This document shows, piece after piece, positions 33,271 to 42,487 of a stretch of DNA of 64,000 bases. Origin of the DNA: Paenibacillaceae bacterium. Its GTDB lineage: Bacteria > Bacillota > Bacilli > Paenibacillales > Paenibacillaceae. The notes under the pieces were generated by a model. It searched no databases and was not told the DNA's origin. It saw only the letters and a program-made list of their open reading frames with translations. The stretch is taken from assembly GCA_004134985.1 (NCBI GenBank), contig REGQ01000002.1:337232-401231 (forward strand), given 5' to 3'. Positions within the stretch are counted from its first letter, which is position 1. Each line of letters starts with the position of its first letter. The position numbers and the translations under genes are program-made.

Positions 33271-34236
33271 TCAGATGCGGTTCCCCACAAAAAATTGAAT
33301 CGCTTTGTCTGAGAAACCAGGCAAGTGCTCATGACCGAAGTCCGGATAAATCTCCAACTGTTTCGGGGCGGTTATTTTATTGAAGGCTGCAAACTGTGTG
33401 GAAGGCGGACAAATTGTATCCATCAGCCCTACACCCATCAGCACCTCCCCGCGAATTCGGTCTGCCAGATGCTGAATATCGATATAGCCTAAAATAGTAA
33501 AGACTTCTTGCTGGCGCAGATGCTGTGGATCAAAGTGGCGGAAGAATGTCCGCAATTCCTGATACGCCCCTTGCGCCAGATCCATTTCCCATACTCTCTG
33601 ATAATCGGACAGAAATGGATATACCGGAGCGAGCTTGCGAATGCGTGGCTCAAGCGCTGCACATGCGATCGTCAATCCGCCGCCCTGCGACCCGCCTGCA
33701 GCATAGACATGCTCAGGGTCAACTTCCGGCAATTCAAGGGCAATTCCGGCAAGCTGAGCGGTATCCAGAAAAATGTTGCGGAATAACAGGTTGTCAGGAT
33801 GGTCATTCAGCCCTCTTATAATGTGGCCATGATGTGTCGTTCCCTTCACCCCGCCGGTATCTTCAGACAATCCGCCTTGTCCGCGACAATCCATCGACAG
33901 AATCGAAAACCCCAGCGACACGTAAGAAAGCTTCTCGCTCCAGTCTCCGGCATTGCCGGTATAACCATGAAATTGAACAATCGCGGGATGCGGTGCAGTA
34001 ACTCCTCGCGGACGTGCATATTTAGCATGAATGCGCGCATTGCGCACTCCGGTGAAATATAAGTCAAAACATTCAGCGCCCGGTGTTTGAAACTCGCTGG
34101 GCACCAGTTCAACATTAGGAGATACCGCTTTCATTTCTGCTATAGCGCGATCCCAATAAGCATCAAAATCATCCGGTTTCGGATTCTTCCCCGCATATTC
34201 CGTTAACTTCTCCATAGGCATATCAATTAGTGGCAT
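33271..34236 (-). CDS. Acetyl-xylan esterase / cephalosporin C deacetylase (AXE1 family)
   Basis: The 321-residue alpha/beta hydrolase removes acetyl groups from xylo-oligosaccharides and similar substrates in the cytoplasm. The oxyanion region is VQFHGYTGNAGDW, the nucleophile is Ser183 in GGSQGGG, the acid is Asp273 in LMDTICPPST, and the base lies in FGHEH (about 301-304). The start at 34236 (MPLIDMPMEKL) gives the family length; the frame is open 37 codons further. GAGAGG lies 11-12 bases upstream. No xylanase gene is adjacent. Confidence 0.88.
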   Translation of the reverse strand: MPLIDMPMEKLTEYAGKNPKPDDFDAYWDRAIAEMKAVSPNVELVPSEFQTPGAECFDLYFTGVRNARIHAKYARPRGVTAPHPAIVQFHGYTGNAGDWSEKLSYVSLGFSILSMDCRGQGGLSEDTGGVKGTTHHGHIIRGLNDHPDNLLFRNIFLDTAQLAGIALELPEVDPEHVYAAGGSQGGGLTIACAALEPRIRKLAPVYPFLSDYQRVWEMDLAQGAYQELRTFFRHFDPQHLRQQEVFTILGYIDIQHLADRIRGEVLMGVGLMDTICPPSTQFAAFNKITAPKQLEIYPDFGHEHLPGFSDKAIQFFVGNRI

Positions 34237-34389
34237 ACCGGTTAACATCCTCTCTCGATTATAAGTCAGTTGTGAACGAAACGCTTCTCTTATGTTACTG
34301 CCCCGTGTTTTACTTGTAAAGCATAATTTAACAAGATTCAAACCCAACCTGAGCAGTTGATAAGTTCGGGGCCAACTGGCTGCGGATAA

Positions 34390-34435
34390 GCCGGATTTCG
34401 CAATTTCATTTCAAAGACTGAAGGCGAAATCCGGC
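34390..34435. repeat. 12-base inverted repeat between the esterase and LysM-3D genes
   Basis: GCCGGATTTCGC (34390-34401) and GCGAAATCCGGC (34424-34435) are perfectly complementary. A U-tract is weak on both strands, so it may be a poor terminator for the LysM-3D gene or simply a hairpin. Confidence 0.55.
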
Positions 34436-34465
34436 TCAAGCGTTCAATGACTTTAGAGCGAGGAT

Positions 34466-35110
34466 TTAATCAAGTACGTACACTTTTACATATTGAAAGC
34501 CGAATGTCATCGCCTTCTTGCGGTTGTCTGGCACGAAAATATCCACACGGTTTCCCTTAATCGATCCGCCAACATCTGTAGCAGTGGCGAGCATTCCGCC
34601 CTTAGGAAGACCATCATAATCATATCCTGCTATATACAATTTGGTGCCCAGCGGAATGGTCTCCGGGTCCACTGCAACTGTTCCAACCTTCAATGCATTG
34701 CCGAAGTAATCCAATCCTGCCCAGCCGCCATTTTCTTCCGCAGCGGCGGTATATGCGCTTGCTTTTGCCTGAATGACTTTCTTGTAATCGACAGACTTGC
34801 CGTTAACGGCTACCGTCTTGACCCCAGCGGTGGAAACGGCCTTGGCCTTGGCCTTAGCCTTGACCATTGGCTTAGACTTGTCGGGAATGGTGATTTTCAG
34901 CCCTGGATAAATATTAAGGGGATTGATCTTCGCATTTGCCTGCATCAGTTCGTCCAGCGGCACACTGTATTGTTTGGACAGCTTCCAGAATGTATCCTTA
35001 TTCTGAGCCGTATGTATACTGGCTGCAGAAGCAATCGAACTTGTAAATAACAGCGCAGCACTGATCAGTGCCGCAGCACAGCCTTTTGCAACCCAATGTA
35101 ATTTACGCAT
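34466..35110 (-). CDS. Secreted LysM and 3D domain protein (YocH-like)
   Basis: The 214-residue secreted protein has a signal peptide (about 1-29, cleavage near SSIASA-AS), one LysM module (about 30-77, TFWKLSKQYSVPLDELMQANAKINP), a Lys/Ala-rich linker, and a C-terminal 3D domain with the three Asp (AVDPETIPLGTKLYI, TATDVGGSIKGNRVDIFV). 3D domains resemble lytic transglycosylase MltA and Rpf-like proteins, so a role in wall turnover is likely. AGGAGG precedes the start. Confidence 0.9.
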   Translation of the reverse strand: MRKLHWVAKGCAAALISAALLFTSSIASAASIHTAQNKDTFWKLSKQYSVPLDELMQANAKINPLNIYPGLKITIPDKSKPMVKAKAKAKAVSTAGVKTVAVNGKSVDYKKVIQAKASAYTAAAEENGGWAGLDYFGNALKVGTVAVDPETIPLGTKLYIAGYDYDGLPKGGMLATATDVGGSIKGNRVDIFVPDNRKKAMTFGFQYVKVYVLD

Positions 35111-35282
35111 TTATCATTTCCTCCTTGAATCTTTGTTCTCCTGTTCGCGACAGAACCAACAATAACATAGCGCTGTTACTGATCCAAGATACAAAAAAAC
35201 CCATCAATGCCCAAAGCCGCACCCTGACTGGTCTATTAAAAATTCCTCATTCTGTATTTTCATACAAAAGTACACTGAAAAC

Positions 35283-35324
35283 AAAAAAATCGTTCCCGCA
35301 GGCATATGCTGCGAGAACGATTTT
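35283..35324 (-). terminator. Terminator of the CAP-domain gene
   Basis: AAATCGTTC pairs with GAACGATTT around an inner GCAG/CTGC hairpin. The A-run at 35283-35289 gives a U-tract on the minus strand. Confidence 0.8.
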
Positions 35325-35337
35325 GAAACGTTGCAAC

Positions 35338-36123
35338 TTAACCAATGAACATTTGCACCCATTCACCGTTGTAGTAAGCAACTGCTATTTTGTTAAAGTT
35401 AGCGTTCATAATATTCTGCCGGTGCCCAGGACTGTTCATCCAGGCTGTAACGACTTCTTGCGGAGTGCGTTGTCCACTTGCGATGTTCTCGCCAGCATAG
35501 GAATATTGAATGCCGAAAGAACGCATCATATCAAAAGGAGAGCCATAAGTAGGCGATGTGTGGCTGAAATATTGCTTGTCATGCATATCCTTTGCCTTGG
35601 CCAAAGCTACTTTCTCAAGAGCTGTGTCATTTGCCAGCGGGGACAAGCCTTCCTTGGCACGTTCCTGATTGACAAGTTTGACCACTTCAACAGCAAAAGC
35701 GCCGTTTTGTGAGCTTCCTGCAGGTTCAGTCGTTTGCCCTGTTCCAGCAGGCTTTTGTCCGCTTGATCCCTCGCTGTTATTGCCATTGGACGGAGTGGAA
35801 ACCTTATCCGGCCCTTTGCTGCCTGCTGGTGCTCCTGTATTTCCGTCTGGTTGCGTCTTCACTGGTTGGGCTTTGAAGATACCGGTCCAAACGACGTTGG
35901 AATCGCTGAATTCCGGTGTGAGATTGATTAGTTGCTGCAAGTCTATACCATATTTGCGGGCGATTTGCTCCAGCGAATCCCCGTTGTTGATTACTTGAAT
36001 ACGAGTATTGGTATCCACTACTTCTGCGGCATTGGCCGGCTGTACACTTGCTCCGCTTCCTACCGCGACTACGCCTGTAACCAGTAAAGCCGCTATCCCT
36101 TTGCGAAAAAGCTGTTTGTTCAT
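35338..36123 (-). CDS. Secreted LysM and CAP (SCP/YkwD-like) domain protein
   Basis: The 261-residue protein has a signal peptide (about 1-32, ending NAA), a LysM-type module (about 40-90), a Gly/Ser/Pro/Thr-rich linker (about 90-135), and a C-terminal CAP domain: VEVVKLVNQERAKEGLSPLANDTALEKVALAKAKDM, FSHTSPTYGSPFDMM, YAGENIASG and HRQNIMN. Related YkwD/SafA-like proteins associate with the wall or spore coat. The start at 36123 follows AGGAGGCAGG. It is monocistronic. Confidence 0.9.
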   Translation of the reverse strand: MNKQLFRKGIAALLVTGVVAVGSGASVQPANAAEVVDTNTRIQVINNGDSLEQIARKYGIDLQQLINLTPEFSDSNVVWTGIFKAQPVKTQPDGNTGAPAGSKGPDKVSTPSNGNNSEGSSGQKPAGTGQTTEPAGSSQNGAFAVEVVKLVNQERAKEGLSPLANDTALEKVALAKAKDMHDKQYFSHTSPTYGSPFDMMRSFGIQYSYAGENIASGQRTPQEVVTAWMNSPGHRQNIMNANFNKIAVAYYNGEWVQMFIG

Positions 36124-36212
36124 GAATCCTGCCTCCTCGTGTTGTGTTTGCCTGGGCATAGCGCCCAACGTCACCCATACTAACACGATTGGCAGCTCAT
36201 TTCATTTCATAA

Positions 36213-37364
36213 TTATTGGGAAACGAGATACTGCTCACGCAAAAACTCCGCCATACGGCTATGTTTACGCATCGATTTTTCATGCACTAAATTTAATTTT
36301 CCATTGTCCAAACGTCCGAAACGCTCGGCGAGCAATTCGTTATCATGCGTCCAGTCAATATTTTTGAGCGCCTGAAGACAACTGGTCCAATCCGGGTTGT
36401 ATTGCCCATCCTTGTATAGAAACTCATGAGCGTACAAAGCGATCGATTCCTGCATTACACGCGTGGAGGAACTGTACTGGGACAAGCCCGGCTGTTCAGG
36501 CAAATGAGGCAATACACCATTGAGATATTGGTGCAATATCTCCACATGGGTAGCGATATCGGCACGAATCCGGCGGGCCATCTCGTAAGAAGGCTGCATC
36601 TTGCCTGTGTACAATAGCGTAGCTGTTGAATAGAGCCAACTGTAGCAGGTGAAATTTTTGTTGAACGCAGTAAGGTTGTTGCGGCGCTCTATGCCGGCTG
36701 ATTTCAGCAGCTCATTGTGTTCCGCAACCTGCTGCATAACCAGGTTAAGCGGATCGGTCGAGTCAAAGGAGTGGCCAAGCTCTTTGCTAACGAGCTGCAC
36801 TTTAGAATTGATATCGCCGAAAAGCTGTTTTTCCTCTTCTTCGTTAAGACCGATATATAATTGCACCGACAGTTCGCTTTCCATCAAATCGAGCCGTCTC
36901 GCCTCAATTTCGGAAACGAGTCCTTCCGTCTGCTCAAGCTCTTCAGCCAGTCCAGCGTCATCAGGATTACGGCGGCTTTTCACTTTTAATTGTGCCGCTT
37001 TGCGCTCCACTTTGCGCCCTTCCTTGAGCATCTGTTCATTGACATAGCCAAGCGCCTGAATACGGTGCTGACCATCCAGAATGCTGAGCTTGGAGCCGTG
37101 GCTCAAAATAAACTGCTGGCCCTCGCGGGATATTCCGCTTACTTCACGAAGCGACAAGGTAACAGGACCAAAAAAGACATGATCCAGTTCTCTCTCCTGC
37201 AAATAATTAGCAATTTTTCGACGCTGCATCGCGCTAAGTTTACGTTGAACCATCGGATCGATCGTCGTATAATTCAGCACATCCTGAACACGCAGCGATA
37301 CAGTTGCCAGACCATATTTCTCACAAAATGGATGAATCGTCATCCCGAGTTTTAAGCCATCCAT
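36213..37364 (-). CDS. DGQHR-motif protein, DndB-like (second of pair)
   Basis: The 383-residue protein has the DGQHR motif at residues 97-101 (LSILDGQHRIQAL), a helical charged segment (about 110-165), then LFGDINSKVQLVSKEL (about 181-196), which matches the F-x-D-I-N block of DndB/DGQHR proteins. DndB represses the dnd DNA-phosphorothioation genes in other bacteria, but no dndA, C, D or E is in this window. It overlaps the 37352-38500 paralogue by 13 bases and is translated with it. The target is unknown. Confidence 0.72.
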   Translation of the reverse strand: MDGLKLGMTIHPFCEKYGLATVSLRVQDVLNYTTIDPMVQRKLSAMQRRKIANYLQERELDHVFFGPVTLSLREVSGISREGQQFILSHGSKLSILDGQHRIQALGYVNEQMLKEGRKVERKAAQLKVKSRRNPDDAGLAEELEQTEGLVSEIEARRLDLMESELSVQLYIGLNEEEEKQLFGDINSKVQLVSKELGHSFDSTDPLNLVMQQVAEHNELLKSAGIERRNNLTAFNKNFTCYSWLYSTATLLYTGKMQPSYEMARRIRADIATHVEILHQYLNGVLPHLPEQPGLSQYSSSTRVMQESIALYAHEFLYKDGQYNPDWTSCLQALKNIDWTHDNELLAERFGRLDNGKLNLVHEKSMRKHSRMAEFLREQYLVSQ

Positions 37365-38500
37365 GTCCCGGTATCCTCCTTGTCTTTAATTAACAGCAAA
37401 TGGTTTTCATTGTAGAAATCACGAATAAAATTAAAAGCTTTCATAATTCTGCTGCGGCGCGGCAAGCGGTCTTTCTCATCGTCTTTATAGATGTCCTGCC
37501 ATCTAATATGTGGAAGCACTTGCATGGCATGATCTAACGTATATTTATTAAATTGCGATGATTTAAATGCTTCTTCATGAAGGAACAATGCCAACGCGAT
37601 CTGTACATTTTCCGTCCAGCTAAGCTCTGCTTTTTCGGGCTTTGGCAAGTACTTTAGCAGCAGCTCAAAATATTGTGCAGCATGGTTCATCGCTGTCGTT
37701 AGCTCTGCTTCCGTATAGTGATAGCCATTATGGCGGGCTGCCGATTTGAGGCGTCCTTCAAACAATCCGACTAGCAGTTCGATCACCAAATGATACGTGA
37801 ATAAATATTCAGGACCCTTACCGCGTTCGGAATACATATCGATCGGAATTTGGCTCATCAACGGATATTCTTCAACCAGACGGGTTGCCATTACATGGTA
37901 GAAACGGCGCTGGTCGCGAAGCACGGCCAGATTTCCGCCAATTTTGCGCGGCAATTTATTAATATCGGAGAACAGCTGTCTCTCCTGTTTGGCATTGATA
38001 TCCTGATAGATCATAACCGATACAGGGAAATCATATAATCTGCGAAGCTTCTCCGTAATTTCTTCCATACGCTCATATTCACGGCGATCCTTGGCGCGGG
38101 CCATGTTGCTCTGCAGCGTCTCCATAATCCGGCGGAATGCCGCCAGGCGATGCTGGCCGTCAACTACATAACATTTCTCCATCGGCTGCAAATACAATGC
38201 CTGCGCTGCTTCGTCATAATGTCCGGCTCCGCGAGCCGAAAGAATAATGCCCGGAAAATAAATGCTTTGGCCATGATCAAGATACAGCATAATGTAATCC
38301 ATCAGCTTTGAAACGTTTTGGGGGATCAACTGGCGTTGTACTTCCAGGTCAATCTCATAAATAGAAAACAGCTTGCTCATCGGCAACGTCATTGATAATG
38401 TCGTTTGCCCAAATGTTCGCGCCAGCGCGCCTGGCACTTCTACGAATGAAGCGCTCTTGTGGTGGGAAATCAGATCTGATAGAGACTCGATCTTATCCAA
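37352..38500 (-). CDS. DGQHR-motif protein, DndB-like (first of pair)
   Basis: The 382-residue protein has DGQHR at residues 114-118 (YVVDGQHRLAAFRRI) and SDINKLPRKI (about 178-187). The architecture and length match its downstream partner, but the sequence has diverged well beyond a recent duplication. Two TATAAT-like boxes lie in the 100 bases upstream, without convincing -35 hexamers. AAGGAAGTGAC precedes the ATG. It is followed with a 13-base overlap by the partner gene, so the pair looks like a functional unit. Confidence 0.72.
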   Translation of the reverse strand: MDKIESLSDLISHHKSASFVEVPGALARTFGQTTLSMTLPMSKLFSIYEIDLEVQRQLIPQNVSKLMDYIMLYLDHGQSIYFPGIILSARGAGHYDEAAQALYLQPMEKCYVVDGQHRLAAFRRIMETLQSNMARAKDRREYERMEEITEKLRRLYDFPVSVMIYQDINAKQERQLFSDINKLPRKIGGNLAVLRDQRRFYHVMATRLVEEYPLMSQIPIDMYSERGKGPEYLFTYHLVIELLVGLFEGRLKSAARHNGYHYTEAELTTAMNHAAQYFELLLKYLPKPEKAELSWTENVQIALALFLHEEAFKSSQFNKYTLDHAMQVLPHIRWQDIYKDDEKDRLPRRSRIMKAFNFIRDFYNENHLLLIKDKEDTGTWMA

Positions 38501-38653
38501 TCATGTCACTTCCTTTTCCATATAATTTTTCAAGTTGTAGTTGATATACCTAATTACTAATTATAGCAAATCTGAACTGATTATAACATCAAGACCATCA
38601 CAGGAATATACATTAGTATGCGACTTTGTGAACGCCTATGAACACTGTGCGCG

Positions 38654-38683
38654 AAAAAAGCCACTCCGTACAGGCTGAGTGGC
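38654..38683 (-). terminator. Terminator of the ectoine operon
   Basis: GCCACTC (38660-38666) pairs with GAGTGGC (38677-38683). The A-run at 38654-38659 gives six U on the minus strand. It lies after the last gene of the run (DUF2179). Confidence 0.8.
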
Positions 38684-38715
38684 CATTTCTCTCTTCCAAA
38701 TATCGGATTTTCAAG

Positions 38716-39237
38716 CTAGCGATTTGTAAGCCGAACCCAGAAGCCTCCCTTGAATTGCTTGGGTTCATGAGAGATCACGAAAGCCTTCGGAGCCAATTGC
38801 TTGATAGAATCCATCAGCCGCTTTTCATTGCTGCGTTTGACCAGCACCTGCATAACAAGCCGTTTGCCGTCCCGTCCATCTGCAGGCCATGAGGTGACAC
38901 CATAGCCAAGGTCTCTCAGCTTGTTGGGCAGTTCGACGGCCAGCGAATCGACGATTACCTGAACGACCAGATAGCCCAGCGCAAGGTATTCCTCAATCCG
39001 GCTGCCCAAGTAAACGCCAATGCCAAAACCGATGCAATATGCCGCCATATTGAACGGATTGTCCAGATTTTGCAGCACCAGATTGAGCCCGAACAAATAG
39101 ACAAACACTTCGGCCATCGCCAGGAAAGAAGCTGCGCCTCTCCTGCCTTTAATAACAAGAATGAGACGCAGCGTAAACATCGAGACGTACACGACATTAA
39201 TGGCTATTATCCCGCCAACCAGCCCCCAGGAAATCAT
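38716..39237 (-). CDS. DUF2179 / UPF0316 membrane protein
   Basis: The 173-residue protein has about three membrane segments in its first 90 residues (IIAINVVYVSMFTLRLILVIKG, FVYLFGLNLVLQNL, YCIGFGIGVYLGSRIEEY) and a C-terminal DUF2179 domain (about 105-170, LRDLGYGVTSWPADGRDGKRLVMQVLVKR). Function unknown; DUF2179 domains often look like small ligand-sensing units. Its start abuts the ectD stop codon (39237/39238), so it is probably co-expressed with the ectoine genes. Confidence 0.85.
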   Translation of the reverse strand: MISWGLVGGIIAINVVYVSMFTLRLILVIKGRRGAASFLAMAEVFVYLFGLNLVLQNLDNPFNMAAYCIGFGIGVYLGSRIEEYLALGYLVVQVIVDSLAVELPNKLRDLGYGVTSWPADGRDGKRLVMQVLVKRSNEKRLMDSIKQLAPKAFVISHEPKQFKGGFWVRLTNR

Positions 39238-40149
39238 TTACTCTGTGCGGGAGGCAATAAAGGAAGGACGGGGCTGCTGTCCTGAAAAGGGCTGCTGCAG
39301 CCGGTTCTCCACACTGTTGTATACAAGAAATACGTTGCTGCGCGGGAGGGGGGTGATGTTGCTGTTGGAGCCATGCATAATATTGCAGTCGAACAGCACG
39401 ATCGAGCCGGCTTTGCCGACCGGTGTTTCAATGCCTCCCTCCTCAACGAGCCTTGTCAAGCTCTCCGGGTCAGGCACCCCGTACTCCTGGCGGCGCAAGG
39501 AATCTTTATAATGGTTTTCTGGCGTCTGGCCAACGCAAGTGACGAACTTCCTGTGCGAGCCAGGCACCACCATCAGCGGCCCATTGTAAGTGAAGTTGTC
39601 CTCCAGCGCAATGGAACAGCTCAACGCCCGCATTGCAGGCATTCCGTCCTCCACATGCCAGGTTTCGAAATCAGAATGCCAGTAAAACTCCTTGCCGGTG
39701 AAGCCCGGCTTGTAGTTGATCCGCGATTGGTGAATATAAGTTTCTCCCCCGAGCAAGTATTCAACAACCGCACGCAGTCTCGGATGCTGCGACACCTGGC
39801 CGAACACCGGATTATTGCGGTGAACGTCAAAGATGGAGCGCACTTCCTCTCCCCCCGGCTCGCGTATGACCTCTGCCGCCTGCTCCTTGCGGTAGCGCTG
39901 CTGAAGCCTGACCAGTTCTTCACGCCAATGGGTTATTTCTTCTTGCGTGAAGAACTGATCCAGAAACAAATAGCCATTCTCTTCATAAAACCGGGACTGC
40001 TGCTCATCAAGCGGGCTGTTCCCCGTCCACTGTGAATAGATGACAGGGTCCTTCCGCTCCAAAACTTCCGGCTCTTCTTTCACCCTTGATGGATACTTGT
40101 CATTCTGAACACCGTTATCCGCCAGGTTATGCGCTGCAGCATGGCTCAT
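39238..40149 (-). CDS. ectD: Ectoine hydroxylase
   Basis: The 303-residue Fe(II)- and 2-oxoglutarate-dependent dioxygenase converts ectoine to 5-hydroxyectoine. The Fe-binding facial triad is visible as HSDFETWH (H-x-D) and the later MHGSNSN His. YFLDQFF-type and GPLMVVPGSHRKFVTCVG blocks match the family, as does the signature YKPGFTGKEFYWHSDFETWH region. The start overlaps the ectC stop (ATGA) and follows GGAGGAG. Its presence means the cell makes hydroxyectoine as well as ectoine. Confidence 0.95.
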   Translation of the reverse strand: MSHAAAHNLADNGVQNDKYPSRVKEEPEVLERKDPVIYSQWTGNSPLDEQQSRFYEENGYLFLDQFFTQEEITHWREELVRLQQRYRKEQAAEVIREPGGEEVRSIFDVHRNNPVFGQVSQHPRLRAVVEYLLGGETYIHQSRINYKPGFTGKEFYWHSDFETWHVEDGMPAMRALSCSIALEDNFTYNGPLMVVPGSHRKFVTCVGQTPENHYKDSLRRQEYGVPDPESLTRLVEEGGIETPVGKAGSIVLFDCNIMHGSNSNITPLPRSNVFLVYNSVENRLQQPFSGQQPRPSFIASRTE

Positions 40150-40562
40150 CGATTCATCTCCTCCAATTGTTTATTATTCTCATCCAACACAAGCGGGTAT
40201 ACCCCCTCATCATCATGAACCTCACGACCGGTAAGCGGCGGATTGAACACACAGATCATTCGCATCTGCTTGGTTGCGCGCAGCCAATGCTTCTCATGGC
40301 CGTCAAGCGCATACAGCGTGCCAGGACGAATCGGGTACGTCTGACCGTCGACAACTTCAATCTCGCCTTCCCCTTCAACACAATAAACAGCTTCAAGATG
40401 ATTTTTGTACCAGATGAACGTTTCCGTGCCGGCTTTTATTAGTGTGTCATGAAGCGAAAACCCCATTCCGTCACTGCGCAGCAGCAGACGTCTTGCATTC
40501 CATGTAGGGGTATCGACATCATGGCCTGTATTTACAACTTCATTCAAATGTTTAACGATCAT
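40146..40562 (-). CDS. ectC: L-ectoine synthase
   Basis: The 138-residue cupin-fold enzyme cyclises N-gamma-acetyl-2,4-diaminobutyrate to ectoine. It starts MIVKHLNEVVNTGHDVDTP and has RLLLRSDGMGFSLHDT, KNHLEAVYCVEGEGEIE and the conserved PGTLYALDGHEKHWLRA. The length is typical. AGGAGTG precedes the start. It overlaps ectD by four bases and follows ectB by 36. Confidence 0.96.
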   Translation of the reverse strand: MIVKHLNEVVNTGHDVDTPTWNARRLLLRSDGMGFSLHDTLIKAGTETFIWYKNHLEAVYCVEGEGEIEVVDGQTYPIRPGTLYALDGHEKHWLRATKQMRMICVFNPPLTGREVHDDEGVYPLVLDENNKQLEEMNR

Positions 40563-40598
40563 TAGCGGTCACTCCTGTTCCTTGCGTATTGTTGTGGT

Positions 40599-41912
40599 CT
40601 ATGCCTGAAGACGTAGCGCATGCGCTTTGCTCCGCGTTTGCAGCGTATTCTGCAATGCCTCCTCCACGATATCAAGTCCGCGCTCCAGCACATTGTATTC
40701 AATCGTAAGCGGCGGCATCAGCTTCGCTACCTCATCGTGCGGCCCTGAAGTTTCCATTATGACCCCTTGCTTAAAAGCTGCCGCACAAAGTCGGGCTGCC
40801 AAGGCGGCGTCTTTAAAGGCTATGCCTTGAATGAGCCCGCGCCCTTTCACTTTCGCTTCACACTCCGGATGGGAGAGCAGCATCTTTTCCAACCGGTTCC
40901 TGATCAGCTCCGCCTTCTTGGCAATGTCCTCCTGAAAGTTCGTGTCCGCCCAATAATTCAGCGCTTCTGCGGCAGCGACGAAGCCAAGATTGTTGCCTCT
41001 GAACGTACCGTTATGCTCGCCAGGAGCCCATATATCGTACTCGGGCTTAATGAGCGTCAGTGCAAGCGGCAGTCCGAATCCACCGATGGACTTGGACAGG
41101 CAGATAACATCCGGCGTGATTCCCGACTCTTCGAAGCTGAAGAAAGTTCCGGTCCGGCCGCATCCCATCTGCACATCGTCGACAATGAGCAGAATGCCGC
41201 GTTCCTTGCAAATGCGCGCAATCGTGCGCAGCCAGTTGCTGCTGGCTGCATTCAGCCCGCCTTCGCCCTGCACGGTTTCCAGGATGACGGCCGCCGGTAC
41301 TGCGACACCGCTGCCGGGATCGTCCAGCAGCTTCTCCAGGTAGGAGGCTGTATTCATCATCGGCCCAAGGTAACCGTCATAGGGCATAAAAACAGTATTG
41401 GATAACGACACGCCTGCTCCTTGCCGCTTGAACTTGTTCCCCGTCGCCGCCAGCGAGCCAAGCGACATGCCATGGAAGGCATTCGTGAAGCAAATCACAT
41501 CGTTTCTTCCCGTCACTTTGCGTGCGATTTTCATCGCGCTTTCCACCGCATTCGTGCCGGTCGGTCCAGGAAACATCACTTTATAAGTCAATCCCCGCGG
41601 TTTCAGAATGACCGCATTAAACTGCTGAAGGAAATTTTCCTTCGCCTCAGTAGCCATATCCAGGCTGTGCGTAATCCCGTCTTCCAGCAGATAATCCATT
41701 ATTTTCTGTTTGATCTTCGGGTTGTTATGTCCATAATTAAGCGCGCCTGCTCCGGCAAAAAAATCAATAAATTCTTTTCCGGTTTTATCCCACATTTTGG
41801 CGTTTTTCGCCTGATGGAAAACGGTTGTGAAGCTGCGGCAATAGCTGCGCACCTCTGACTCATGCTCTTCAAATACTTTCATCGACGGCTGTTTATCAAT
41901 TGATCTATTCAT
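40599..41912 (-). CDS. ectB: Diaminobutyrate--2-oxoglutarate aminotransferase
   Basis: PLP-dependent class III aminotransferase that makes 2,4-diaminobutyrate from aspartate semialdehyde. The 437 residues match the family. [19 protein letters not shown] binds the PLP phosphate, [15 protein letters not shown] carries the PLP-binding Asp, and [14 protein letters not shown] holds the Schiff-base Lys. The start at 41912 follows GGGAGG; the frame extends 41 codons further into ectA and is not used. It overlaps ectA by eight bases. Confidence 0.95.
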   Translation of the reverse strand: MNRSIDKQPSMKVFEEHESEVRSYCRSFTTVFHQAKNAKMWDKTGKEFIDFFAGAGALNYGHNNPKIKQKIMDYLLEDGITHSLDMATEAKENFLQQFNAVILKPRGLTYKVMFPGPTGTNAVESAMKIARKVTGRNDVICFTNAFHGMSLGSLAATGNKFKRQGAGVSLSNTVFMPYDGYLGPMMNTASYLEKLLDDPGSGVAVPAAVILETVQGEGGLNAASSNWLRTIARICKERGILLIVDDVQMGCGRTGTFFSFEESGITPDVICLSKSIGGFGLPLALTLIKPEYDIWAPGEHNGTFRGNNLGFVAAAEALNYWADTNFQEDIAKKAELIRNRLEKMLLSHPECEAKVKGRGLIQGIAFKDAALAARLCAAAFKQGVIMETSGPHDEVAKLMPPLTIEYNVLERGLDIVEEALQNTLQTRSKAHALRLQA

Positions 41913-42432
41913 CGAATTCCTCCCTAAATTGAAATGGTCCGAGCCGCAAAACCGGCTCATCCTCATGCTGCTGCCCTGACGGAAATAATTCCGCGCCATA
42001 ACCGCTGTCCGGCAGTTCGATACTATTACAGCCATGCGCTGCGGCGAATGATTGGAATAACCGCCGTGACGGGATGTTCGACGGGCTGACTGTCGCCTCG
42101 ATCCATCTGACGGTGTCCCGCCGTCGGTTCAGCAATTCGGTCAACATCGCCAGCGCCAGTCCTTTTCCCCGCATAGGCGCAGCGACAGCGACCTGCCAGA
42201 TGAACAATACGTCGCCATCTGCTGCGTCAGGCCTGCTGCAGGCGGACAGAAAACCGACAATCTCGCTATCCTGTTCTGCGATGACACAGGTGCTGCGAAA
42301 CAGATCACAAAGCAGGATGTAGCAATAAGGCGAATTCACATCAAGTGTTCCCGCGCTGCGGATCAGTTCCCAGACGGCTGCACCATCCTGTTTGCTTGGA
42401 ACGCGCAGCGACCATAACGTATGCGATTGCAT
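41905..42432 (-). CDS. ectA: Diaminobutyrate acetyltransferase
   Basis: The 175-residue GNAT enzyme acetylates 2,4-diaminobutyrate. The acetyl-CoA loop is [15 protein letters not shown], and the family blocks [20 protein letters not shown] and LFIWQVAV are present. The start at 42432 ([12 protein letters not shown]) was chosen at a GGAGAC site; a longer frame to 42570 overlaps the ehuA stop region and lacks a ribosome site. It follows the ABC importer ATPase by 55 bases and overlaps ectB by eight. Confidence 0.93.
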   Translation of the reverse strand: MQSHTLWSLRVPSKQDGAAVWELIRSAGTLDVNSPYCYILLCDLFRSTCVIAEQDSEIVGFLSACSRPDAADGDVLFIWQVAVAAPMRGKGLALAMLTELLNRRRDTVRWIEATVSPSNIPSRRLFQSFAAAHGCNSIELPDSGYGAELFPSGQQHEDEPVLRLGPFQFREEFDE

Positions 42433-42487
42433 GTTGTTTCTGTCTCCTCTTCTCCAAATACGATAGGCGGCTAACTTGCAGAACCCG

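Noticed and set aside
34390-34435. A strong Rho-independent terminator
   Set aside because: The inverted repeat is perfect, but neither strand has a convincing U-tract, so it is listed as a repeat only.
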